A DNA stretch of 64,000 bases from NCBI RefSeq assembly GCF_004137855.1, contig NZ_QBKB01000002.1, positions 1,089,277-1,153,276 on the forward strand, read 5' to 3'. Below are positions 9,763 to 18,184 of this stretch, piece by piece (positions within the stretch are counted from its first letter, which is position 1; every line of letters begins with the position of its first letter). Both the position numbers and the translations under genes were made by a program. The notes below the pieces were generated by a model. It was not told the DNA's origin. It searched no databases and saw only the letters and a list, made by a program, of their open reading frames with translations. The stretch is from Methanohalophilus profundi. Lineage in GTDB: Archaea; Halobacteriota; Methanosarcinia; Methanosarcinales; Methanosarcinaceae.

Positions 9763-10803
9763 ATGACTAAAATCGCAATTATCGGAAGTGAGGGAAGCGG
9801 CAGGACTTCCCTGGCGGCAAAACTGGGTAAAAAGAGCACAGCTGCAGATATCACCATGTATGATTATGCCAAGAACGATGTGGTGATGACAACAATCGAT
9901 GCCAACGGCTATCCCAAATCCGTCAAACCCCTTGTCACTGCCCTGCAACTTTCCGACATAGCCCTGCTCTGCATTCCACCACAAGGCCCTGATGCCTTTG
10001 CCGGGGAATGTATCATGGCTCTGGACCTCATGCAGTACAAGCACGGGATTGTCGTGCTCACCAAAGCGGATACCTCATACCCCTACGCCCAGGAAGAACT
10101 CCAGAAAAATTTACAGAAAATCCTGTCCCCGACCACTCTGGCAAGCTGGGAATTTGTAAACCTGTCCACCCAGTCCTTCGAAGGTCTGGATGAGATCAAG
10201 GAAAAGATCTTTGAGCTTGACGGGCAGGTCAATTCCGAATATGAAAAACTCAACGATAAACCTGTCCGTATAACTGTTGACCAGTCCTTCAATGTCACGG
10301 GAATTGGCTGTGTGGTACTGGGAATTGTGGAACAGGGTACTGTGAATGCAAAAGATAAATTGACAGCCTACCCTGCGGACAAGCCTCTGGAAGTAAGGTC
10401 TATCCAGATGCATGATGAAGATGTAAAAAGTGCTCCTGCGGGCGCCAGGGTCGGCCTTGCCCTTAAAGGTGTCCAGTCAAAGGATATTGAAAGGGGTTTC
10501 ATTATTTCTGAAAAGGAAGAGGTTGCTGAATCCCTCGTACTGGAATGTACCCTTTCCTCTTTTGCTTCTCCTCTCAGGATATCCGATGTACCCCATATTT
10601 TCACAGGCCTGCAATCATCGCCCATGCGTATTGAGAAAATCGAGATTGATGGAACGGAAGCCGAGCAGGTTAATGCCAGTCAGCAATGCACACTTCATTT
10701 AAACGGCTCCCATGAAATAGCCTACAGACAGCAGGACAGATTCATAATCACAAACCTGGATGCAAAACAGCGTTTTACAGGTTACGGCTTCATCAAAGAA
10801 TAA
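9763..10803 (+). CDS. EF-Tu/SelB-like GTPase paralogue with altered P-loop
   Basis: 346 residues. The N-terminal G domain is small: G1 is GSEGSGRTS, with Arg in place of the invariant Lys, G3 is DANG and G4 is TKAD. A beta-barrel resembling EF-Tu domain 2 follows at about residues 170-250 (VTGIGCVVLGIVEQGTV), and then a domain-3-like barrel. It is shorter than EF-1A (about 425 residues) and lacks the effector loop. Similar EF-1A-related paralogues occur in euryarchaea, and I know of no firm function. RBS AGGTG; it closes the co-directional run begun at 4403 and converges with the next gene. Confidence 0.7.
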   Translation: MTKIAIIGSEGSGRTSLAAKLGKKSTAADITMYDYAKNDVVMTTIDANGYPKSVKPLVTALQLSDIALLCIPPQGPDAFAGECIMALDLMQYKHGIVVLTKADTSYPYAQEELQKNLQKILSPTTLASWEFVNLSTQSFEGLDEIKEKIFELDGQVNSEYEKLNDKPVRITVDQSFNVTGIGCVVLGIVEQGTVNAKDKLTAYPADKPLEVRSIQMHDEDVKSAPAGARVGLALKGVQSKDIERGFIISEKEEVAESLVLECTLSSFASPLRISDVPHIFTGLQSSPMRIEKIEIDGTEAEQVNASQQCTLHLNGSHEIAYRQQDRFIITNLDAKQRFTGYGFIKE

Positions 10804-11538
10804 TTATCTTCTGCCGAGTACCTCGATGCCTTTTTCCCCGAACCGGAAAGCCTGTCTGGATATGGGATGAGGCACACCCCTCATTTTTATGATCTGGAGA
10901 GAGCGATCTTCATCATCTGAAGCCGGGTTATGGAATAATATCACACCATCGGCAGCGAAATGCTCGGAAGATACACGTACCGGAGTTGGATGATCGTCTA
11001 TAAGAAGGGTTGTGCAACCCAGCGCCTGTAGATTGCGCACAAATCGTGCCATTTCCATTTTTTCCAGACATTCGTCCTGATTGGAACGTATGGATGAGAG
11101 AGGATCCACTACAACCCTTTTGATATCATTGGCCGCTACATGTGCAGCTATTTTCTTGAAAACAGTTGAGGCAGAGGGAGGTTCTCCTTCCACAGGATAG
11201 GGATTCATGTCGGATTTTGGAGTTATGACTTCCTTTAGTTCATCCATATACCCATATTCCATTTCCGGACCCAGGTCTGCAAAGAATATTTTTTTCATTT
11301 TCAACAGGGCCGGCAGGTTGAGGGAGTAAGTAGAAATATCGGCTACTATATGCTCGGAATTCTGCATCAATGTGACATAGAGACCTGCAGCACCAAAAGA
11401 CGCCCCGTGTGTCAGATACTGCATACCAAAGGTAGTTTTACCACTTCCAGGCGAGCCATTCAATAGATAGACCCGCCCCTGTGGCAAACCTCCTCCTATC
11501 AGTTCATCAAGCCCTTCAATTCCAGTCTCTGCCTTCAT
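10804..11538 (-). CDS. KaiC/RadA-like ATPase
   Basis: Single KaiC domain, 244 residues, RecA superfamily. The start is taken at ATG 11538 (MKAETGIEGLDELIGGG), which matches the family N-terminus; an upstream TTG extension looks spurious. Walker A is GSPGSGKTT, Walker B RVVVDPLSSIRS. Such single-domain KaiC-like proteins are common in archaea and often linked to signal transduction. The stop TAA abuts the stop of the convergent GTPase gene. Confidence 0.8.
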   Translation of the reverse strand: MKAETGIEGLDELIGGGLPQGRVYLLNGSPGSGKTTFGMQYLTHGASFGAAGLYVTLMQNSEHIVADISTYSLNLPALLKMKKIFFADLGPEMEYGYMDELKEVITPKSDMNPYPVEGEPPSASTVFKKIAAHVAANDIKRVVVDPLSSIRSNQDECLEKMEMARFVRNLQALGCTTLLIDDHPTPVRVSSEHFAADGVILFHNPASDDEDRSLQIIKMRGVPHPISRQAFRFGEKGIEVLGRR

Positions 11539-11671
11539 CACTACCCTCAAATAATATATGCAAAACCTTCTAGGCATTTAATGCAAACATCAGGTTATAT
11601 TAAACTAAATGAATATTATACTTCAGAGGTATATTAAAGTTATAGTTAATATTCCCAAAAATGGTCACAAC

Positions 11672-12673
11672 ATGTCATCCAAACCAAATTTCCTGATAAA
11701 ATGGCCTGCTTTTCTGTGGTGTCTGAAAATATTTACCTATTCAGCCATATTAACAGCTTTACTGGCACTGGCATCTTATGCAATCATGACGATGCTGGCA
11801 GAACCTGTAACTATAAATGAGACTATTGATAGAGCCGCATCCGCAGCAACTTCAAAAGTCCAGCGGGGTGCAGTATATGTGGGTATTACCTGGTCGGTCT
11901 TCCTGTTTAACAGCCTCGCTGCCCTTACCGCTTCGGCAGGGACTGCACTTTTTGTCTATTTAAACCGTTACCTGCTGAAAGATATCACATCCCGCAGGCA
12001 GCATCACAATTATGCAAAAATCTCCATTGCAATGGAAAGAGGACTCTATCCAATCTACAGGGTACTGGAGTGGCCTGCCGAGCGTTTCTTTGGATTCCGG
12101 TCCATTAATACCCAAACAGCAGAAAATTCAGTGTGGAATTATACAGGCTACAGCAGGTATCATTTCCAGCTGCTTACAGCAATAGTGCCATTTTCAGTTC
12201 CCCTCCTCGTAGCAGCCGCCAACGGGGCCATTCTGGGAATGCTTTTTGCTTTCCACTTATTCAATGGAGCTTTTTCGGGTTACCATCTGGCCGGAATCAA
12301 TGGAATTGTGGGTGGGGTTGTCTATAATGTTACTTTTTTCATATCCGCAATCCTGCCCCATGGGATAATCGAAATTCCAGTCATCCTTGTCAGTACTTCC
12401 ATCGGGTATGTAATTGCAGATTCCAATTGCCGGCTTGTAAGGGACAAACATCTTTTCGTTTCCGATAATATAGCAGACCTGGAGGCAGATATAGCAACAG
12501 AAGAAAGGAATACAGGTACAATCCTGTTTTCCCCCTTATTCTGGAAGATTTACTTATTGTTTGTACTATTGCTTCTAATAACTGCTTTCATAGAGACAGA
12601 GGTTACACCCGACATAATTACCCGGGCCCTTTCAATAGTGGAACCCTTTGTATCCTCACTACTCAATTCCTGA
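11672..12673 (+). CDS. SpoIIM-like multi-pass membrane protein
   Basis: 333 residues with about six hydrophobic segments, near residues 15-45, 75-105, 170-205, 210-245, 250-275 and 305-330. The pattern with an internal GIxGGVVYN...SAILPHGIIEIPxI region is that of the SpoIIM/DUF95 family. TTG 11609 would add 21 polar residues; ATG 11672 sits just before the first hydrophobic segment and is preferred. It overlaps the end of the convergent MetE-like gene by 11 bases. Function in archaea unknown. Confidence 0.7.
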   Translation: MSSKPNFLIKWPAFLWCLKIFTYSAILTALLALASYAIMTMLAEPVTINETIDRAASAATSKVQRGAVYVGITWSVFLFNSLAALTASAGTALFVYLNRYLLKDITSRRQHHNYAKISIAMERGLYPIYRVLEWPAERFFGFRSINTQTAENSVWNYTGYSRYHFQLLTAIVPFSVPLLVAAANGAILGMLFAFHLFNGAFSGYHLAGINGIVGGVVYNVTFFISAILPHGIIEIPVILVSTSIGYVIADSNCRLVRDKHLFVSDNIADLEADIATEERNTGTILFSPLFWKIYLLFVLLLLITAFIETEVTPDIITRALSIVEPFVSSLLNS

Positions 12674-13685
12674 AAGTATCAAGAGCCTCTGCTACATTAC
12701 CAAGCAGGGTAGAAGCTATTTCCGGAGTCGGCCAGGAGCCCAGACCACAATCCGGCCCGACATATTTGACCCGATCCCCGAATATTCCATAAGCATGTTC
12801 CAGACGCTTGAGGATTGTAGAGGGAGTTTCCATGTCAGTTACCAGTTCCTGGAGCATTGCAGGCTTCTGCCAGGCATTGGTTGAATATTTTTCATTGAGA
12901 ATGGCGACAAGATTGAAAATATCCGTTCGTGCCACACCGGCCCTGAGGAAAGAATCTGTTTCCTCGAGAACTTTTTTATCAATAAGTTCCAGATAGGTGG
13001 GACTGGCTGCTGATTCCACACCAATTACATTGATACCTGATGTACGACAGGGAAGCTCGTAGTACAGCGGGGAATGCAGGTGGATCTCTACGTCCACTCC
13101 CTTGCGGGAAGCGGTTGCAGAGGCTTTTTCCAGTGCATTTATGATCTCATCATCATCAAACATAACCTGCGGGTTGATACCAATACTGGGCTCATCAATG
13201 GACACGGTACGCACATTGAAATTGGAAGCGTTATCTATTGCATTGGTTACAAACTTGTCAATGCTTTGTCCAAGGAGTTCCAGTATATCATCATAGGAAG
13301 TTCCACCGAATTCCTGCAAGTATAATTCCAGAGGCCCTGTCACACACACACGGACATCGGGTTTTGTACCGGTTTCCGCTCGATATTCTTCTGCAGCTTT
13401 TTCAATCGCTTCAAGTTCAATAATCTTCGCACAACTTGCCTTTACGTCAAAGGGACCCTCTATGCATTCAGGATCATTGAGGATTGAAAGGAATTGCTTA
13501 TTCATATCCTGAAACTGAGGATAGGTTGCAACGTCCACACCGGCATCCAGTTTTTGCCGGAATGTGGATTTGATGACATCAAAAGCCGCAGGTTCATGTG
13601 CGGGTATTGCTTCTCTTAACCACTCTGCACTTATTCCTCCCTGAAGAGGGAAACTGCCGATATCATCGAAAATCAGTTCTGTCAT
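12663..13685 (-). CDS. MetE-like (methionine-synthase family) methyltransferase
   Basis: 340 residues, equal to the catalytic C-terminal half of MetE. Archaeal short forms of this family take the methyl group from methylcobamide rather than methyl-folate. Ends with TGA. A TTG at 13694 adds three residues; ATG 13685 gives MTELIFDDIGSFPLQGG. The usual first zinc motif His-x-Cys reads IHLHSPLYY here (His-x-His). The distal Cys is present in GPDCGLGSW. Activity is therefore likely but not certain to be methionine synthesis. It is divergent from a UroD-family methyltransferase with only 56 bases between starts, so the two may share control. Confidence 0.75.
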   Translation of the reverse strand: MTELIFDDIGSFPLQGGISAEWLREAIPAHEPAAFDVIKSTFRQKLDAGVDVATYPQFQDMNKQFLSILNDPECIEGPFDVKASCAKIIELEAIEKAAEEYRAETGTKPDVRVCVTGPLELYLQEFGGTSYDDILELLGQSIDKFVTNAIDNASNFNVRTVSIDEPSIGINPQVMFDDDEIINALEKASATASRKGVDVEIHLHSPLYYELPCRTSGINVIGVESAASPTYLELIDKKVLEETDSFLRAGVARTDIFNLVAILNEKYSTNAWQKPAMLQELVTDMETPSTILKRLEHAYGIFGDRVKYVGPDCGLGSWPTPEIASTLLGNVAEALDTFRN

Positions 13686-13741
13686 GCTTTCCAATGAGCA
13701 AGCTTCATTAATAACAATTGCGCAATATTCAATGTAGGAGA

Positions 13742-14773
13742 ATGGGAAGCAAAATGCAATATGGACTCAGAGAAAATTTACTCAATGTTCTAGCCGGAAA
13801 GGAAGAAGAACTAATACCTGTAATATCGGTGACCCAGACAGCCACAAACGGTCTGATGGAAACTACCGGAGCATTCTGGCCACAGGCTCACTCCAGCGCA
13901 TTTCAGATGGCAGAACTCTCCCTGGCAGCACATACTATAGGGGGACTGGAAGCAATACGCTACCCCTTCTGCCTGACGGTGCTTGCTGAAGCGCTTGGAT
14001 GTGAAGTTGACCTGGGAACCATAAATAAGCCTCCCGAAGTGATGTCCCATCCCTTTGCCGAAAAAGTGGAAAAACCCGATGTTCCTGCCGACCTTTATGA
14101 AAGGGCAAGAATACCGGTGGTACTGGAAGCCACCCGCAGATTGAAAAAACTTGCACCGGATGTACCACTGATTGCAGGAATGGAAGGGCCGGCTACATTG
14201 GTCTACCATCTCATAGGAGCACAGAATTACCTGAAATGGGCTCTTTTCAAACCTGAAACCTTCAAGATGTATATCAGGGAAGCAACCTGCATTTGTGAAG
14301 GGTATGCAGAATTACTTTTTGAAGCCGGAGCTGATGTAATCTGCCTGAATGATACGGTTGCCGGACCGGAAACGCTCGATTGTCTGTTATTCGAGACCCT
14401 CATCAAACCATCATACCAGCATTTTACCCATTCCATTGAAGGACCGGTTGTTATGCATATGTGCGGTAATACAACATCCATCCTCTCCTCACTGGCAAAC
14501 TGTGGTTTTGAAGGAATAGGTATTGAAGAAAGTGTCAGTGTAGCTGAAGCAAAATCCCAGATCGGCTCACGAACCATCCTTATAGGGAACATATCAACGA
14601 CAAATACCCTGCTTTACAGCACACCAGAAGAGGTTGAGGAGGAAGCATTCAAATGCCTGGAGGAGGGAGTGGATATACTGGCTCCGGGTTGCGGTCTTGC
14701 ACCTGAAACCCCGGTTGTGAACATAAGGGCAATGGAACAGGTAAGGGACAAATACCTGAATGATTTTGAATAA
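13742..14773 (+). CDS. Methylcobamide:CoM methyltransferase-like protein (MtaA/MtbA family)
   Basis: 344-residue UroD-fold methyltransferase. Both zinc motifs are intact: HMCGNT (His-x-Cys-Gly) near residue 240 and APGCGLAPETP near residue 320. The fold therefore fits methyl transfer from a corrinoid protein to coenzyme M or a similar thiol. The start at ATG 13742 is preferred over TTG 13718. It is not next to a corrinoid protein or MT1 gene, so it could serve several methylotrophic routes, or supply the MetE-like protein encoded on the other side of the shared promoter region. Exact MtaA versus MtbA identity cannot be decided. Confidence 0.75.
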   Translation: MGSKMQYGLRENLLNVLAGKEEELIPVISVTQTATNGLMETTGAFWPQAHSSAFQMAELSLAAHTIGGLEAIRYPFCLTVLAEALGCEVDLGTINKPPEVMSHPFAEKVEKPDVPADLYERARIPVVLEATRRLKKLAPDVPLIAGMEGPATLVYHLIGAQNYLKWALFKPETFKMYIREATCICEGYAELLFEAGADVICLNDTVAGPETLDCLLFETLIKPSYQHFTHSIEGPVVMHMCGNTTSILSSLANCGFEGIGIEESVSVAEAKSQIGSRTILIGNISTTNTLLYSTPEEVEEEAFKCLEEGVDILAPGCGLAPETPVVNIRAMEQVRDKYLNDFE

Positions 14774-14906
14774 ATTATAATTTCAAGATTTACAATCTGT
14801 GTCATAGAAAAATTTTTAATATATAAAAAGACGGTTTTGTTTTTAGCAAGTGCTAATTATAGAATGCGCATTTCAAAGATATAATAAATTATTGTCACCA
14901 TACGCA

Positions 14907-14993
14907 TTATCTATAATTCAATATCAAAAAGAAAGTATAAACTACAAGAAGCAATAATATAAAGCCCGTAACAATTTTGTATGTTTTTTCCAT
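14907..14993 (-). CDS. Possible 28-residue membrane peptide
   Basis: Small reading frame of a single hydrophobic segment: MEKTYK, then IVTGFILLLLVVYTFFLILN, then YR and TAA. An AAGGA-like RBS lies about 11 bases upstream of the ATG. It stands alone in the 365-base gap between the MtaA-like gene and a secreted protein. No homologue known to me. The charged start followed by about 20 apolar residues is unlikely by chance but not proof. Confidence 0.4.
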   Translation of the reverse strand: MEKTYKIVTGFILLLLVVYTFFLILNYR

Positions 14994-15090
14994 ATCAACC
15001 AGTCCTTTTGATCTTTATTCAAACCCAATATGCAAATATTTCTTAAAATACCTTAATAACATATAAAAAATTTAACTAAAAATGATTTCA

Positions 15091-15110
15091 CGGCGCTGCA
15101 AAAAGCGCCG
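15091..15110 (-). terminator. Hairpin after the secreted-protein gene
   Basis: CGGCGCT and AGCGCCG form a perfect 7-bp GC stem with a 6-base loop, 29 bases past the TAA of the minus-strand gene at 15139. T-rich sequence follows on that strand. The rest of the gap 14774-15138 is AT-rich; a small IR TTAGC/GCTAA lies at 14843-14856. Confidence 0.5.
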
Positions 15111-15138
15111 CTAAATACATCTTGAATGGTTCTTTTTA

Positions 15139-15909
15139 TTAAAGAGCGGTTTCTTCAAAAATAACTGAATAATCCCCAGTTTGATCACATTTTATGTAAA
15201 GATTGTCATAGAATTCTTTTAAAACTATGCCATAATCACTTACGAATATTCCATACTGGAAATTTCCTCTACCGTAAATATCTGAACGAGTGCCTGAGCT
15301 ATACTCATATCCACCTTCTTCCCAATCAGTGACTTTCCAAAATGATGTGGCACCTGCAGCTCTTACATACCACGAATCTATATAATGAGCATCTACAGTC
15401 TGACCATCATAACTAAAATACCCTTTTGTGTAGATTGTATAGACTTTAACGCCAAGCCAAGAATAGAGTGTCTTGTACCCTGTAATAGTAGGAGTATATG
15501 AGACACTTTTTGTTGAAGTAGCACTTTCAGTTAATGCTTTATTATTTGATTTTTTTTCAATACCACTAATGAAAAAATAATCTCCATCTGTAAAAGTTAT
15601 ATATGATCCGTCTTCTAGCTGATATGTCTTGAAATTAGAATTATCTGAAACACTAGTTTTCCTTTTAAGATGATTTATTGATATTTGGTCCTTGTTTGCT
15701 TCAACATAATTTGCTATTACCTCTTCCGTTGATATTCCTTTAGTATTAGAATTTAGTGCATCTATTAAACCTTGTTCCAATTCGAAAGAAGATTCAATAG
15801 ACATCCTTACTTTCTGGTCTGTATCAGCCATAGCAGGCACAACTGCAAATATACTCATAAGCAGCATCGCCACAAAAATTGCTGCAATTCTTGTTCCTTT
15901 AGTTTCCAT
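15139..15909 (-). CDS. Secreted protein of unknown function
   Basis: 256 residues. A signal peptide is clear: charged start, then IAAIFVAMLLMSIFAVVPAMA with probable cleavage after AMA. The rest is Tyr-, Ser- and Thr-rich and resembles an all-beta secreted domain, with many aromatic residues (YFSYDGQ, SWYVRAAG, YGRGNFQYGIF). No Cys pair, no membrane anchor and no PGF-CTERM tail, so it is probably released or loosely cell-wall bound. AT-rich flanks and lack of partner genes suggest an accessory gene. I do not recognise the family. Confidence 0.65.
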   Translation of the reverse strand: METKGTRIAAIFVAMLLMSIFAVVPAMADTDQKVRMSIESSFELEQGLIDALNSNTKGISTEEVIANYVEANKDQISINHLKRKTSVSDNSNFKTYQLEDGSYITFTDGDYFFISGIEKKSNNKALTESATSTKSVSYTPTITGYKTLYSWLGVKVYTIYTKGYFSYDGQTVDAHYIDSWYVRAAGATSFWKVTDWEEGGYEYSSGTRSDIYGRGNFQYGIFVSDYGIVLKEFYDNLYIKCDQTGDYSVIFEETAL

Positions 15910-15999
15910 ATATTCACCTCATATTTAGTGCTCATGAGGCAAAATCACGTAAATTTTAAAAATTATTAAAATCAACAATAGTTTTGCCTATGGGCGAAT

Positions 16000-16039
16000 T
16001 GGGGTTCAACTCAATCTTCCAGAGAACAGCTGAACCCCA
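16000..16039. repeat. Perfect inverted repeat
   Basis: TGGGGTTCA and TGAACCCCA, 9 bp each, are separated by 22 bases. It lies between the secreted-protein gene (start 15909) and the end of the DUF1294 gene. It may be a terminator for the latter or an operator or leader hairpin for the former. The region 15910-16196 otherwise holds only AT-rich sequence. Confidence 0.5.
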
Positions 16040-16196
16040 CATTATAAAATAATACTACTGTTATATATGCTCTAGTAAAAGGTTAATATATGTTATCCGT
16101 TTGAATAACATAAAATTTCAGATATCAAAATTTGAATGCTTAGAAAACAAATTGACAGTAACTTTGAATCGGATAGAAATTTCAGTTTTTAAAATA

Positions 16197-16475
16197 TTAA
16201 GCAAACATAAAATAAAGATATATCTCCAGAATAAGGATGGCAGGAATACCCAGTTTGAACTTCCAGCGGCGAACCTTATGCTTAAAGATGTACATGCCTG
16301 CCAGGATACCCGCGCTGCCCCCTGCAAAGGCGCAGGTGAAAAGGAAGTTCTCCGATATGCGGTAGGTACCCTTTACAGCTTTTCTCTTATCAATTCCCAT
16401 TATTCCAAATGAAAAAAGACTGGCAAGGCCAATATAGGCCACTACCAGCTGTTCGAGGACAAACATGGGTGTCAC
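16197..16475 (-). CDS. DUF1294 small membrane protein
   Basis: 92 residues with three hydrophobic segments. The family signature appears in SLFSFGIMGIDKRKAVKG followed by RISENFLFTCAFAGGSAG. Starts at GTG 16475, which overlaps the argS stop (GTGA), so it is translationally coupled to argS. Function unknown. No RBS is needed if translation re-initiates. Confidence 0.75.
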   Translation of the reverse strand: MTPMFVLEQLVVAYIGLASLFSFGIMGIDKRKAVKGTYRISENFLFTCAFAGGSAGILAGMYIFKHKVRRWKFKLGIPAILILEIYLYFMFA

Positions 16476-18175
16476 ATTGATTCTGGAGCGCCCATACCCA
16501 GGGTATCCAGTACATTGGCCAGCGCTATCCGGGCACAGTCCACAAGACCCAATCTGGCATCCCTGAGTTCTTCAGTCTCGGCACCCAGCACAGGGGAGAA
16601 CCGGTAGAACTGGTTGAAAGCATCGGCCAGATCTCTGCCATAAATAGCGATTATGTGAGGTTTGAGATCGTCTGCAGCCTGTTTCAATACTTTATCAAAC
16701 AAAGCAATTTGTTTTATCAGGGTAACCTCGGACTCATCGGTCAGTACTGAAGCATTGGGTTTTGACGCGGGATCCCATATTCCTTCCTCACCAGCCTTTT
16801 TGAGGATACTGCTTGCACGGGCATGGGAATATTGTATAAAGGGCCCACCCTGTTTTTCAAAATCAAGGGCCGCTTTCCAGTCAAACACCGTGGATTTTTC
16901 CGGGGAAACCTTGATTATATCATACCTGACAGCACCGATACCGACCATACCAGCAACCTCTTTCATAAATTCAGGTGACATTTCTGGGCGGCGTTTTTCA
17001 ACTTCCTCGAAGGCTCTTGCCTGAACCTTGTCCAGCAATTCATCAGCGGTGATGAACTGGCCCCTTCGGGTACTCATGGAACCCTCGGGCAGGGATACAA
17101 ATTCAAAGATTACAATCTCAGGTTCCTTTAACCCGACAGCATTAAGGGTGGCTTTGAGCTGGCCGGAGATAAGTTTGTGATCCGCTCCCAGAATATCAAT
17201 TATCCGATCTGCCTGCCTGGCTTTCCATTCATGATAGGCAAGATCCCTTGTAGTATAAAGGGAAGTGCCATCACTGCGCTGCACAACAAGGGTTTTTTCA
17301 AATCCGTAATCGGAAAGATCCACCACAAGGGCTCCATCATCCACATCGGTGCGACCGGTTTTTCGGATTTTATCCACGATATCCGACACTTCCCCCGAGC
17401 GGACAAAACCGGATTCATTAACAAAAGAATCATGATGGACATTCATACGAAGCAAGGTACTGCGGATACCTTTTACAGCAAGGTCCACGGCATCATCAAA
17501 GCGTTTTATGACTTCCTCGTCCCCGGATTCCACCAGCTGCATCAATTTATCGATGTGTTCAACCTTCTGGGGATCATCTTCAAGCCGGGCATTTGCCTTG
17601 ATATATACATTGGCAATTGCATGATCCGATTTGAGACTGGGATCCATTTCGAAATGTTCCAGGGCCCAGGAAACTATGGCAATCTGCCTGCCCATATCAT
17701 TGACGTAATACTGGGCATCCACCTCATACCCGGTTTTTCTCAGAATCTTGGTCAGGGTGTCACCTATTATGGAATTGCGTATGTGGCCCACATGCAGGGG
17801 ACCATTGGGATTGGCCGAGGTGTGTTCCAGTAATATTTTTCCTGAATAAAAATCTCCGCCAAAAGCTTCCTTTTTGCTCCTGACTGTCTCAAAGGTACGG
17901 TCAATATAGGTTCTACTGGCCTTGATATTGATGTAGGGGCCGGTAGTCCCAATACTTTCGATCAGACAATTTTCCCGAAGCTGGACATTTTCCACGATCT
18001 GGTTTGCTACTTCCACCGGACTTTTCCTGGCAACTGCGGCCAGCTTGAAAGCAACCCTGGAAGAGAGATCTGCGTGCTGGGAAGGTTCGGGGACTATCTC
18101 CACCGGTTCAAAACCCGCTCTTTGTACGGCATTTTCCAGTACCGATACTACCTGGTTAACAAATTCAAGATACAA
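16472..18175 (-). CDS. argS: Arginyl-tRNA synthetase
   Basis: 567 residues, class I synthetase charging tRNA-Arg. The HIGH motif is in ANPNGPLHVGHIRNS (residues about 119-133). The N-terminal Add-1 domain and the C-terminal DALR anticodon-binding domain (SHARASSILKKA to the end) are present, with a KMSKS-like region at SMSTRRGQF. Full length and uninterrupted. Ten bases downstream of aRF1 on the same strand, so the pair is probably an operon. Confidence 0.95.
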   Translation of the reverse strand: MYLEFVNQVVSVLENAVQRAGFEPVEIVPEPSQHADLSSRVAFKLAAVARKSPVEVANQIVENVQLRENCLIESIGTTGPYINIKASRTYIDRTFETVRSKKEAFGGDFYSGKILLEHTSANPNGPLHVGHIRNSIIGDTLTKILRKTGYEVDAQYYVNDMGRQIAIVSWALEHFEMDPSLKSDHAIANVYIKANARLEDDPQKVEHIDKLMQLVESGDEEVIKRFDDAVDLAVKGIRSTLLRMNVHHDSFVNESGFVRSGEVSDIVDKIRKTGRTDVDDGALVVDLSDYGFEKTLVVQRSDGTSLYTTRDLAYHEWKARQADRIIDILGADHKLISGQLKATLNAVGLKEPEIVIFEFVSLPEGSMSTRRGQFITADELLDKVQARAFEEVEKRRPEMSPEFMKEVAGMVGIGAVRYDIIKVSPEKSTVFDWKAALDFEKQGGPFIQYSHARASSILKKAGEEGIWDPASKPNASVLTDESEVTLIKQIALFDKVLKQAADDLKPHIIAIYGRDLADAFNQFYRFSPVLGAETEELRDARLGLVDCARIALANVLDTLGMGAPESM

Positions 18176-18184
18176 ACAATCACC

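Noticed and set aside
16101..16412. Open frame of 103 codons on the plus strand
   Set aside because: It lies antisense to the DUF1294 gene over most of its length, has no RBS and shows no family pattern.
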